DNA from: Melioribacter sp051488685 | Lineage (GTDB): Bacteria > Bacteroidota > Ignavibacteria > Ignavibacteriales > Melioribacteraceae | Direction: 5' to 3' | Assembly: GCF_051488685.1 (NCBI RefSeq) | Contig: NZ_JBPSEH010000002.1 | Span: 124,001-188,000 of the forward strand | DNA: 64,000 bases | Notes under the pieces: generated by a model | What the model was told of the DNA's origin: nothing | The model's database searches: none | The model's input: the letters and a program-made list of their open reading frames with translations, nothing else | Program-made: the position numbers and the translations under genes | Shown: piece by piece, positions 42,327-51,335 of the stretch | Layout: each line of letters begins with the position of its first letter | How positions within the stretch are numbered: position 1 is the stretch's first letter

Positions 42327-42392
42327 ATTTGCCTTTCTATTTTATATGAAGATGTAGAGCAAATATATAAAAAAGTAATTTCCTGAAAACAA

Positions 42393-43037
42393 TTATTTCC
42401 TGCTGATCGAACCAATTCCAGAAACATTCGTTTTTGTTTTTTCTGGATCGCCATAATAATCAATTGAACCGACGCCTGATACTGATGCGTTAAGATATTT
42501 TGATGCGTATACTCTTGCGCTTGCCGCACCGCTGACAGATATATAAACATTCTCGGCTTTAAGGGATTTAGCATCAAAATTTCCAGCTCCAGAAATTTCT
42601 GCGTGTAAAGTTTTAACTCTACCATCCATCTCTATATTTCCAGCTCCGCTCAATTCGACGTCAAAATCTTCTGTATCAACATTATAAACACGAATATTAT
42701 TTGCACCAGAGCATCCGATATAATTTAATTCAGGTACTGTTACAACAATTTTTATTTCTTTTCTTGGTGAAATGCTTCTGCGTGTGTCAATAATAAGTCG
42801 GTTCTGTTTTACTTTCGTTTCAATAAGTGGTAGAAGATTTTCTTCGGCAGTAATTTCTATTGATTCTTTTTCGCCACATTTTATTTTTATATCGTAAGCT
42901 CCCCCAACTTCAATTTTTTGGAAATTTCTTATCTCTCTCATTTCTGTCCTTAAACTTCCGCTGCCCCTTATTCCCCAGACTCCACATCCTGCAATATTAA
43001 TTGCAAGCATAAGTAGAATTATAATCTTAGCTTTCAT
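42393..43037 (-). CDS. DUF2807 (head GIN) lipoprotein
   Basis: This 214-residue protein begins with a lipoprotein signal (IILLMLAINIAGC, lipobox Cys18). The rest is a DUF2807 beta-helix. Repeats of the type SGAGNIEMDG, SGAGNFDAKS, SGAASARVYA and SGVGSIDYYG recur about every 20 residues, giving a stacked Ser-Gly turn ladder. Such proteins are common in Bacteroidota and sit at the outer membrane or surface, with no defined function. It is divergent from the large AAA protein. Confidence 0.9.
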   Translation of the reverse strand: MKAKIIILLMLAINIAGCGVWGIRGSGSLRTEMREIRNFQKIEVGGAYDIKIKCGEKESIEITAEENLLPLIETKVKQNRLIIDTRRSISPRKEIKIVVTVPELNYIGCSGANNIRVYNVDTEDFDVELSGAGNIEMDGRVKTLHAEISGAGNFDAKSLKAENVYISVSGAASARVYASKYLNASVSGVGSIDYYGDPEKTKTNVSGIGSISRK

Positions 43038-43174
43038 GATAACTCCGCTTGTTGCCTGTTAAGACGTGTATAATCCTTAATGGTTCTATATAGCAAAAAA
43101 TTTTTTAAATTATAGTAAATCCACTTAACTTTTTATATTTTATTTAACAAAAAATCAATTTATCATACTGCCCT

Positions 43175-46100
43175 ATGATGAACGAAGATTTAAATAATCT
43201 TCAAACCGAAATATACGAACATTTGTGGAATGGCAGATATCGTTTAGCGCTTACTGCTGCAGAAAAATTATATTCACTTCGACCGAACGACCCTGAAGCG
43301 ATTATATCGTTGGCGTGGGCGTATCTCGAAAATGGAAATCCGACTAAAGCTCTCGAATATGCGAATTTAGCCGTTGAACTTGATAGCGACTCTTCCCGAA
43401 TTCGCTTTCACAGGGCTTATCTCCTTTCGCGTATGTGTATTTATGAAGGCGCCCTTGCCGATATCAACAAATCGATTGAAAACGAAGTAAATTTATTAAA
43501 ATGGACGCTGATTACAAAAATACGAGCTTTGGCAGGTTTAAAAAAATATCGAGAAGCTCTCAATTTATTAACTAGTTCTCCCTTATTGACAGTTGAAGGA
43601 AACGAAAAGCTAAATGACTTGAAATTGCTTCTTCAACAGGCTATTCAAATCTCCGAAATAAATAAAAATCTTGGTAAAAAAGATTCCGAAAGATTACTGG
43701 GACTTGCTACCGACGCTTTGAATAAAAAAGAATACTGGTTTGCGTTGTTAGTATCAGAAAAGTTACTCCAGTATTCCGAGTATTACCGCGACGAAACCGA
43801 GCTACTCAATATCGAATCGATGTTTTATCTTTTTCAATATCTCCCAGCTTATCGTAAAGCTGAAGAGGTTAAAGTAAAATTTGCTCAGAACAAAAAGTTT
43901 AATTTTATCTATAATTCCCTGCTAAAATTTAGAGAGATGGAAACTGATGAAGAAGATAAATCGATCAGTCGAACTAAAGAAAGCAAATTTATTTTGCCTG
44001 ATTTATCGAAAACAGACGAAAAGCCTTCTCAATTTAAAAGTAGCACCCTCCTTTATCCCAATGAGCATATTAAGTTGATCTCAATAAAAATTTTCGATCC
44101 GGAACGTGAATCAAAGACCAGAGCACGCGAATACTACAAACAAATCGACAAAAATAGCAGCTGGATTAGCGTGGAAGTAATTTTTGACAATCCTGAATTC
44201 AATAAAAACGACCGCGAATATAATTGCAAAATTATATCATACATCGACGATATAGAAGTTGGCACTGCAAACTTTAAATTGAACGTTCCAAAAGAATGGG
44301 ACTCGGTTATATTCACTCAAAACATTGGTTCTGAATTACCAGGATTCTGGAAGAAAGGTCAGGGCAAATTAGAGTTATACGTAAATGAATTTAAGGTTGG
44401 TGAAAAATATTTCGGCATAAACGAATTTCGCATAAAAGAAAAAGACGAAAAACACGAAGAAAAAAGAATTCTAAAAACCAGAGATTCCCAAAATTACACC
44501 AGACCTCCTGACGATAAATCCCTCGAGGAGTTGCTTGGTGAACTCGATTCTTTTATAGGACTGAAAACAATCAAACAAACTGTTCGCGACTTTGTAACAT
44601 ATCTTGAATTCATTAAGGAAAGAAAAAAGTACGGATTAAAATCAGAAGAAAAGATAGCTATTAATGCCATTTTTCTTGGAAATCCAGGTACAGGTAAAAC
44701 TACAATTGCTCGTTTGATCGGTAATATTTTAAAAGCAATGGGTATACTACCCTCTGGCCATGTCGTTGAAGTCGATCGAGCAGCACTGGTAGGACAGTAT
44801 ATAGGTGAGACGGCTCAAAAGACAGAAAAAGTTATACAAGATGCACTGGGCGGCGTTCTTTTTATCGACGAAGCATATACTCTTAGCAAAAAAAGTAGTA
44901 GCACTCAGGATTTCGGACAGGAAGCGATCGATATTTTATTGAAAAGAATGGAAGACAAAAAAGGGGAATTTGTTGTTATCGCAGCAGGATATCCAGACGA
45001 AATGAATAATTTCCTCGAATCTAATCCCGGACTTAAATCGAGATTCACACATACTTTTATTTTTGAAGACTATACACCTGATGAACTTGTTGATATTTTC
45101 AAAAAATCTGCTAAATCTGAAGATTACAGACTTGACAAAGATGCTGAAGATTACCTTAAAAAAGAACTTATTAATCTTTACAGAAAGAGGGATAAATCGT
45201 TCGGCAATGCGCGACTTATTAAAAAAATTCTGGATGAATCAAAACTAAACTTAAGCAAAAGAATATTATCGTTACCCGATTCTGCTAGAAGCAAAGAAAT
45301 ATTGACCACTATAACAAAGAGCGACCTCGAAAATGTATTTAAACCGGTAGCAGGTAAAACATATAAAACACCTATTAATGAAGAGCTTTTAGCTGAAGCT
45401 CTTAATGAATTGGATAATCTTGTAGGACTTGCAGGTGTTAAGAAAGAAATAAATGAGCTGGTCAAACTTGCTCGTTTCTTCGCTGAGGAAGGTGAAAATT
45501 TAACCGAAAAATTTTCTGACCATTATCTGTTTTTAGGTAATCCCGGCACAGGTAAAACCACAGTTGCGCGTTTATTCAGTAAAATATTTTCAGCCCTCGG
45601 CATTTTGAGTAAAGGTCATCTGGTAGAAACGGATCGGCAGGGATTGGTAGCAGGTTATGTAGGACAAACTGCCGAAAAGACCAAAGCAGTTATCGATAAG
45701 TCCATCGGCGGAACTTTATTTATCGACGAAGCATACTCATTGACAAAAACGGGCGGAGGCAATTCCGATTTCGGTAGAGAAGCTATCGATATCCTTTTAA
45801 AAAGAATGGAAGACGACCGAGGCAAATTTATTGTGATTGCTGCCGGTTATACCGAGGAGATGAAACAATTTATCTACAGCAATCCCGGTCTCGAATCACG
45901 ATTTACTAAATCAATTGTCTTTGAAGACTACACTCCTGATGAAATGATGGAAATCATTAAACGTGCTCTTTCGAATGAAAATAAAAAACTTGCTTCAGAT
46001 GCCGAAGAAGCTCTTTTAAGTTATTTTAAAGAACTATATGTACATCGCGATAAAAAATTCGGCAACGCACGTATAGTTCGGAATCTACTCGAAAGATTAA

Positions 46101-47050
46101 AAAAGAAACTTTTACTAAGAATTGCAGACCTCGATTCGAAAGATCGCACGGAAGATATTATGAATACTATAATTCTGGAAGATATAAATGAAGTTACTGG
46201 AATTACATATAACGCCAGTGAATACAGAGTTAAAGGTGATCCCCTGAAACTTCAAGAATATATGGATGAACTCAATTCACTTGTTGGTCTCGAAAAAGTA
46301 AAAGAAGGGATACTGAAATTAATAAGCGGTTCAAAAATTGCACAACTTAAACGTGAAAAGGGTCTCCATGTTATTGAAAAAAATATGAATGCAATTTTTA
46401 TCGGCAACGACGGAACGGGAAAAACCACAGTGGCAAAATTGCTCGGCAATATATTACGTGAACTCGGTATTCTTTCAAAAGGACACCTAATTAAAGTTGA
46501 ACGAGCAGACCTTGTTAGAAATTTTCAGGATTCAACTCAATTGCGAGCTGAGGAATTAATTAAAGATTCACTCGGTGGTATATTAATGATTGATAATTTC
46601 TCGAAGCTCTTTACCGAAGATTTTGGCAAAGAAGCTTTCGATGCAATTCTTAAAGGAATAAATTTTCATAAGAATAAGTTCGTTGTAATATTGGCGGATA
46701 ATTTTGACGATGCAACTTCTGTCATAGAGAAAAATCCCAATTTATCCGACTATTTTGCACAGGTGCTCTATTTCGAAGATTATACTCCACGACAACTTTT
46801 AACGATAGCATATTACATCGCAGATAAACATGGTTACTCGCTCGACGAGGGAGCACTTCAAATGTTGCTTGAAATTTTCAACGATCTTTATGAAAAACGA
46901 GACGTCAATTTTAGAAATGCTATGACAGCACGAAACGTTCTTTATTCAGCAATCAGCAATCAAGAGAACAGGATCGCATCTTTAATTAATCCATCCGACG
47001 ACGACCTCAAAACCATCAGACTCGAAGACGTACAAAAAATCAGATTCTAA
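43175..47050 (+). CDS. TPR protein with three CbbX-type AAA ATPase domains
   Basis: This 1291-residue protein has N-terminal TPR-like helices (about 1-260), a beta-rich middle part (about 290-430), then three CbbX/SpoVK-like AAA modules. Walker A motifs are GNPGTGKTT (about 502), GNPGTGKTT (about 787) and GNDGTGKTT (about 1076). Modules 1 and 2 have Walker B LFIDEAY, pore loops YIGET and YVGQT, and arginine-finger SRF. Module 3 reads LMIDNFS, FQDST and DYF at those places and is probably inactive as an ATPase. Single-module relatives remodel Rubisco or act in sporulation. The role here is unknown. The 3' end overlaps the convergent SDR gene by 4 bp. Confidence 0.9.
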   Translation: MMNEDLNNLQTEIYEHLWNGRYRLALTAAEKLYSLRPNDPEAIISLAWAYLENGNPTKALEYANLAVELDSDSSRIRFHRAYLLSRMCIYEGALADINKSIENEVNLLKWTLITKIRALAGLKKYREALNLLTSSPLLTVEGNEKLNDLKLLLQQAIQISEINKNLGKKDSERLLGLATDALNKKEYWFALLVSEKLLQYSEYYRDETELLNIESMFYLFQYLPAYRKAEEVKVKFAQNKKFNFIYNSLLKFREMETDEEDKSISRTKESKFILPDLSKTDEKPSQFKSSTLLYPNEHIKLISIKIFDPERESKTRAREYYKQIDKNSSWISVEVIFDNPEFNKNDREYNCKIISYIDDIEVGTANFKLNVPKEWDSVIFTQNIGSELPGFWKKGQGKLELYVNEFKVGEKYFGINEFRIKEKDEKHEEKRILKTRDSQNYTRPPDDKSLEELLGELDSFIGLKTIKQTVRDFVTYLEFIKERKKYGLKSEEKIAINAIFLGNPGTGKTTIARLIGNILKAMGILPSGHVVEVDRAALVGQYIGETAQKTEKVIQDALGGVLFIDEAYTLSKKSSSTQDFGQEAIDILLKRMEDKKGEFVVIAAGYPDEMNNFLESNPGLKSRFTHTFIFEDYTPDELVDIFKKSAKSEDYRLDKDAEDYLKKELINLYRKRDKSFGNARLIKKILDESKLNLSKRILSLPDSARSKEILTTITKSDLENVFKPVAGKTYKTPINEELLAEALNELDNLVGLAGVKKEINELVKLARFFAEEGENLTEKFSDHYLFLGNPGTGKTTVARLFSKIFSALGILSKGHLVETDRQGLVAGYVGQTAEKTKAVIDKSIGGTLFIDEAYSLTKTGGGNSDFGREAIDILLKRMEDDRGKFIVIAAGYTEEMKQFIYSNPGLESRFTKSIVFEDYTPDEMMEIIKRALSNENKKLASDAEEALLSYFKELYVHRDKKFGNARIVRNLLERLKKKLLLRIADLDSKDRTEDIMNTIILEDINEVTGITYNASEYRVKGDPLKLQEYMDELNSLVGLEKVKEGILKLISGSKIAQLKREKGLHVIEKNMNAIFIGNDGTGKTTVAKLLGNILRELGILSKGHLIKVERADLVRNFQDSTQLRAEELIKDSLGGILMIDNFSKLFTEDFGKEAFDAILKGINFHKNKFVVILADNFDDATSVIEKNPNLSDYFAQVLYFEDYTPRQLLTIAYYIADKHGYSLDEGALQMLLEIFNDLYEKRDVNFRNAMTARNVLYSAISNQENRIASLINPSDDDLKTIRLEDVQKIRF

Positions 47051-47826
47051 TTTTTCACATAAATTGAGCGGGCAATTTTTTCCGCAATTGATAAAGATAA
47101 TTTAACAGGAATTATTCTCCCGGCAGTAGCTAATATTTTATTAATTATACCATCAAGAACAGTCGGCTTTTTACCCAAAGATTTCATTGCAGTTCTTACA
47201 ACTTCGTCGGCTCCTCTTTGAATAAATCCTCCACTGGAGCCGGCAACTTGATGAAACTCTGTTTTAGTAGAACCAGGATTTATAACAAGAATATCGATCC
47301 CCTCTTTTTTTAATTCGCTGTAGAGAGTCAATCCAAATGTCAAATCGAACGATTTTGTAGCCGAGTAAACTGACATATACGGTGTAGGTTGATAAGCTAC
47401 CAGACTTCCTAAAAATATTATGGCGCCTCTTTTTTTCTTCAACATTTTATCAAGCGCAATGTGAGTCAAGTAAACAGGTGCAGTGCAATTCAAATTAATC
47501 ATTTCTATATATGTACCAATATCGTTTTTCATAAAATTGCCCGCCTTTCCGAAACCAGCATTATTTATTAAAATACCGATATCCCGTACTTCAATTTCTT
47601 TTTTAACAATTTCTAAATTTTCAGGTACGCTCAGGTCTAGATCGAGTGTAATTATCTCCGTACCGTACTGATCTCTTAAATGTTTTGCGAGTTTTTCCTT
47701 ACTTCTACGTGATATCAAAATTAAATTCATTTTTTCTTTTGCAAGATAAAATGCGAATTCTTTTCCTATTCCAGAAGAAGCACCTGTTACAATTGCCCAT
47801 TTGCCGTATTTATCTGAGAGGTTCAT
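47047..47826 (-). CDS. Short-chain dehydrogenase/reductase
   Basis: This 259-residue classical SDR has the nucleotide loop TGASSGIGKEFA, NNAGFGKAG, catalytic Ser in FLGSLVAYQPTPYM, and the YxxxK pair in YSATKSF. Arg/Ser residues after the second strand (ISRRSKEK) suggest NADPH preference. The C-terminus has a hydrophobic helix (ILATAGRIIPVKLSL), as in the DltE/HSD-like group that acts on lipids or ketones. The substrate is unknown. It stands alone between the AAA protein and the cupin gene. Confidence 0.92.
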   Translation of the reverse strand: MNLSDKYGKWAIVTGASSGIGKEFAFYLAKEKMNLILISRRSKEKLAKHLRDQYGTEIITLDLDLSVPENLEIVKKEIEVRDIGILINNAGFGKAGNFMKNDIGTYIEMINLNCTAPVYLTHIALDKMLKKKRGAIIFLGSLVAYQPTPYMSVYSATKSFDLTFGLTLYSELKKEGIDILVINPGSTKTEFHQVAGSSGGFIQRGADEVVRTAMKSLGKKPTVLDGIINKILATAGRIIPVKLSLSIAEKIARSIYVKN

Positions 47827-47884
47827 ATTTTATTGATATTTTTATATTTAAATTATATAATTAAAGTGAGATTTAGGAGATATT

Positions 47885-48235
47885 ATGAAAATAATTAATA
47901 TAAAAGAAATGGAAGATCGCCTGATTGAAATGGCAGGCGCATATAAAGTACACAAACAAATTCCAATTTCTTCGGCCGACGGCACACCAGCATATTCGAT
48001 GCGTGTTTTTACACTTGAACCAAGCGGATATACTCCCTACCATAGCCACGATTATGAACAGTTGAATTATGTAATTGAAGGATACGGTGTTCTGGTGGAT
48101 AAGGAAGGGCACGAGCACACATTAAAAGAGGGCGACTTTGCGCTGGTACTTCCAAATGAATACCACCAATACAAAAACATCTCAGAGAATACAAATTTTG
48201 TCTTCATTTGTGTAGTACCAAAACAATACGAGTAA
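47885..48235 (+). CDS. Small cupin-domain protein
   Basis: This 116-residue single cupin barrel has metal-binding motif 1 HSHDYEQLNYVIEG (two His and a Glu) and motif 2 with LPNEYHQYKNIS (His). No fused domain is present. Cupins of this size bind small sugars or act as isomerases or dioxygenases, so the function is open. The stop at 48235 touches the stop of the convergent PduT-like gene at 48236 with no gap. A functional link to the microcompartment genes is possible (EutQ is a cupin) but not shown. Confidence 0.85.
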   Translation: MKIINIKEMEDRLIEMAGAYKVHKQIPISSADGTPAYSMRVFTLEPSGYTPYHSHDYEQLNYVIEGYGVLVDKEGHEHTLKEGDFALVLPNEYHQYKNISENTNFVFICVVPKQYE

Positions 48236-48781
48236 TCATATCATCTCACTAAGTAATTCTTTGCGTGGTCTGGGAATAACAACTTTATTGACGAGCAATC
48301 CTCTATCAGCTATTACCTTTGCACCTGCATCGACTGCACTCTGAACTGCGGCAACTTCGCCCGTTAAAGTACAAAATGCTTTTCCACCGAGTGCCATGGC
48401 AAGTCGAATTTCAATCAGTTTTACGCTTGCGGCTTTAACTGCTGCATCGGCTCCTTCAATTAAAGATGCAACTGAGAACGATTCAATAATTCCGAGTGCT
48501 TCAAGCATTTCAACATTAGAATGCCCGGCCAGTGCAGGGAAAATATCTTTATGAACATTCGGTATAACAAATGTATCAATTATTCCGAAAGATAATTGAT
48601 TGACTGCGTTTTCTACAGCGGTTTCAACTTCTGCTACCTCTCCACCAATAAGTACCATATACTTTCCCGAGCAAATTGTGCGTGATAATATCAATTCTAC
48701 GTTCGAAGTTTTTAGCATTATATCTGCAGCTTGCATCCCCGCTGCAATACTCGTCATTTCAACTAATCCCAGTGAGTTCAT
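48236..48781 (-). CDS. pduT: PduT-like tandem BMC-domain shell protein
   Basis: This 181-residue protein has two bacterial microcompartment (BMC) domains in tandem, aligning closely with PduT of the propanediol compartment. Domain 1 starts LGLVEMTSIAAGMQAADIML and domain 2 starts ALGIIESFSVASLIEGADAA. The C-terminus VIPRPRKELL is PduT-like. PduT holds a [4Fe-4S] cluster in its trimer pore through a Cys in its ICPGK segment; here ICSGK keeps it at C37. The predicted role is a shell trimer that lets electrons cross. It follows the PduS-like gene with a TAATG overlap. No other shell protein is in the window. Confidence 0.93.
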   Translation of the reverse strand: MNSLGLVEMTSIAAGMQAADIMLKTSNVELILSRTICSGKYMVLIGGEVAEVETAVENAVNQLSFGIIDTFVIPNVHKDIFPALAGHSNVEMLEALGIIESFSVASLIEGADAAVKAASVKLIEIRLAMALGGKAFCTLTGEVAAVQSAVDAGAKVIADRGLLVNKVVIPRPRKELLSEMI

Positions 48782-50103
48782 TATATTCCCTTTTCAATTA
48801 TTATAAAATTATCTGTAATTTCTTTTATCACACCATCAATCGAAGCATGAATCTTTGCCCCAACTTTATCGGGTTCGATATCGGCAATCAGTTCACCTCT
48901 GGTTACTTCTTGGTTTAATTTAACTACTGGTCTAGCAGCCTGACCTGCATGTTGCTTAAGTAATAATTTTACACGTTTGGGAGTATATTTAATTTCTTCA
49001 AATGGTGTCGGTCTGTCATAATCTGTAAGTTGTAGTTTTTTCATTAACATTTTAAGAGGCACTCTTCTGCCTTCTTTCATAGGATGAACTTTGACTTCTT
49101 TTGTTTGATTATATCTGATGCCATTTTTTCTTAAATATTCTTTCCCCTGATTGCAAGCTTCACGAGGATAGAGATCTTCAGGGCAAGCGTAAAGCGAGCA
49201 GAGCCCGCACGAACAACACAGGTCGGCATATTGATTCCAAACACTTTCTCCTGTTGTTGTGAAAGCCAGAGAACGCATTACTTTATGAGGTTGAACGTCG
49301 TATCCCAGAAAATAACGGGGGCAGAATTCAGTGCAGTAACTACATTGATCGCAGGCAGATTTTCCGATTCTGTTCATATCGTGAATTGGGCGTTCCATCC
49401 TTTTTATCAAATAATGATTTTGGGGAAGTATAATTATTCCCGCTGTTGTTTTGGTTACCGGCTCATCTAAGTCAAATGTTAACTTTCCCATCAAAATTCC
49501 ACTGACAAAAATACCGTAATCATCCAGCGTTGTTCCGCCAGCAAGTTCTATCAATTCTTTGAAACTCGTTCCTACCGGTACGAAAAAAGATTTCGGATTT
49601 TTTACAGCACCCGTTACAGAAAGGAATTTAAGTGTAACTGGAATATCTTCTACCGCATTTGATATGTTATATAGAGTTTCAACATTATTGACCAGACAGC
49701 CCACATCTAAAGGTAAGCCATGCGGAGGAATTAATCTGTTTGTTGCTGCATAAACGAGTTCGTATTCATCACCGGAAGGATAAAAATCGCCCAGGAGAGA
49801 AAGATTTATCGTTGGGTCTTTAATCGAATCGGCAATCGAGTCAATAGCTTTTTTATTTTTTTCTTTTATGCCAATAAAAGTTTTTTTTGCTTCGACATGT
49901 TTTGCAAGCTGCTCAATTCCTTCTATAATTTTTTCGGGGAAATGAACCATTAGTTCGTAATCTTTGTGAATTAACGGTTCGCATTCAGCACCGTTAGCCA
50001 ATAAAAATTCTACTCTGGATCTTGCCTTTATGTGGGAAGGGAAACCTCCGCCACCAGCCCCAACCACTCCCGCGTTAAAAATTTTTTCTACTAAATCCAT
50101 CAT
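48781..50103 (-). CDS. pduS: PduS-like flavo-iron-sulfur protein (RnfC/NuoF-like)
   Basis: This 440-residue protein matches PduS, the compartment-associated flavin/iron-sulfur reductase that regenerates cobalamin or cofactors and binds PduT. It has the NuoF-like FMN/NADH region (GAGGGGFPSHIKA at 15-27, NGAECEPLIHKD), an SLBB-like region, two [4Fe-4S] motifs (CDQCSYCTEFCP near 250 and CCSCGLCSLYACP near 297), and a C-terminal barrel (GQAARPVVKLNQEV). It overlaps the phosphatase gene by 4 bp upstream and pduT by 1 bp downstream. No propanediol or ethanolamine enzymes are nearby. Confidence 0.92.
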   Translation of the reverse strand: MMDLVEKIFNAGVVGAGGGGFPSHIKARSRVEFLLANGAECEPLIHKDYELMVHFPEKIIEGIEQLAKHVEAKKTFIGIKEKNKKAIDSIADSIKDPTINLSLLGDFYPSGDEYELVYAATNRLIPPHGLPLDVGCLVNNVETLYNISNAVEDIPVTLKFLSVTGAVKNPKSFFVPVGTSFKELIELAGGTTLDDYGIFVSGILMGKLTFDLDEPVTKTTAGIIILPQNHYLIKRMERPIHDMNRIGKSACDQCSYCTEFCPRYFLGYDVQPHKVMRSLAFTTTGESVWNQYADLCCSCGLCSLYACPEDLYPREACNQGKEYLRKNGIRYNQTKEVKVHPMKEGRRVPLKMLMKKLQLTDYDRPTPFEEIKYTPKRVKLLLKQHAGQAARPVVKLNQEVTRGELIADIEPDKVGAKIHASIDGVIKEITDNFIIIEKGI

Positions 50104-51335
50104 TCATTCCTTTTTATTACAACGATGGTTTTATCGTCCTGATACTTGCTTTCACCTGTAGAAAATTTTGTTACATCATCAAGAATTGCATAGGCTACAT
50201 CTCTTGCAGTAAGATTCGAGTTCTTTTTGATTATACCTGATAGTCTCGATTCTCCATAAAATTCGTATTTATTGTTGGCTGCTTCCGTAACACCGTCTGT
50301 ATAAATAACAAGCAGGTCATTTTTGTCGAAATTAATACTATCGGTTTCATATTTAGAATTGGGAGCTGGACCGAGCAGCGGACCTGTCGGAGATAATTTA
50401 ATAAATGAATTCGTGCTCTTTTTGTAGAATAAAGGAGGATTATGCCCTGCATTGGAATAAAGACAAAGTCCTTTTTTGTCGACGGACAATTCGCAATAAA
50501 AGAGCGAGACGAATTTATCGTCGCTGAATATTTTATTGACAAGTTGATTTAGTCTGTACATCATCGGCGAAATTTTTACCTGAAAAGTGGAAGCCATTCG
50601 AACTGCACCGGAAATATACATTGCTTCGGCTGCAGCTGCAAGCCCCTTCGAAGCTGCGTCACCCACAACTATGCCAAGCCTCTCTTCGTCTTCACCAATT
50701 TTTAAATAATCATAGAAATCACCGGCTACTATTTCCGCGGGAATTGTAACTCCAAATATTTCATAAAAATGAAAATTGTATTGATGCTCCGGAAGAATAC
50801 TCCTTTGTAACTCTTTTGCTTTGTCGATGTCTTTTATCAGATTTTTCCTGATTGCTGTAAGATATCTTTCACGTAATTTTGAAGTTAATACGGTGGCCAG
50901 CGCATTTAATGTGTCGCGTAATTCTACACCAATCTGTTCACTGTTAACAGCGAGCAGATATTCGTAATACTTTTTACCATTCACATTAATTTTCTTACCG
51001 ACACCCGAAGCGGAATACCTAAAAATTCCTTTCGAAAGCAAAGTCATGTCGGTTTCATCTGCTAAGATTGTGCGTTCCTGTGCAATCTTTTCCAGAATCG
51101 GATTTTCTGCTATCGATAGCATATAATTTTCGGGGATCTTGGTCAAATTTCCGATTTGCAATACCAATTTATAAGCAGCCGACGAGGCATCGAGTTTCCA
51201 GAGTCTTCCGCCGTTTAAGTTAAATTGTTCTTTACTTACTATCTCTTCGAGAACATATTTAAGCAGTTCGGTATCTGTTTTAAAATTTCCCGAAGCAATT
51301 GTGTCAAAAGTCTTTATTAGTTTTTTCTGATCCAT
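50100..51335 (-). CDS. SpoIIE-type PP2C protein phosphatase (RsbU-like)
   Basis: This 411-residue protein has an N-terminal GAF-like region (about 15-165), a short coiled coil (AIRKNLIKDIDKAKELQRSI) and a C-terminal PPM/SpoIIE phosphatase domain. Metal-binding aspartates lie in VAGDFYDY, VVGDAASKG and YTDGVTEA, with SNAGHNPPLFY also typical. Such enzymes dephosphorylate anti-sigma-factor antagonists in partner-switching cascades. No anti-sigma factor is encoded nearby. It overlaps pduS by 4 bp (ATGA) and the M64 peptidase gene by 1 bp, so all four genes from 52603 to 48236 may form one transcript. Confidence 0.93.
   Translation of the reverse strand: MDQKKLIKTFDTIASGNFKTDTELLKYVLEEIVSKEQFNLNGGRLWKLDASSAAYKLVLQIGNLTKIPENYMLSIAENPILEKIAQERTILADETDMTLLSKGIFRYSASGVGKKINVNGKKYYEYLLAVNSEQIGVELRDTLNALATVLTSKLRERYLTAIRKNLIKDIDKAKELQRSILPEHQYNFHFYEIFGVTIPAEIVAGDFYDYLKIGEDEERLGIVVGDAASKGLAAAAEAMYISGAVRMASTFQVKISPMMYRLNQLVNKIFSDDKFVSLFYCELSVDKKGLCLYSNAGHNPPLFYKKSTNSFIKLSPTGPLLGPAPNSKYETDSINFDKNDLLVIYTDGVTEAANNKYEFYGESRLSGIIKKNSNLTARDVAYAILDDVTKFSTGESKYQDDKTIVVIKRNE

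Noticed and set aside
47885..48235. Cupin as an EutQ-type microcompartment gene
   Set aside because: It is a short generic cupin on the opposite strand from the PduT/PduS genes, without EutQ features.
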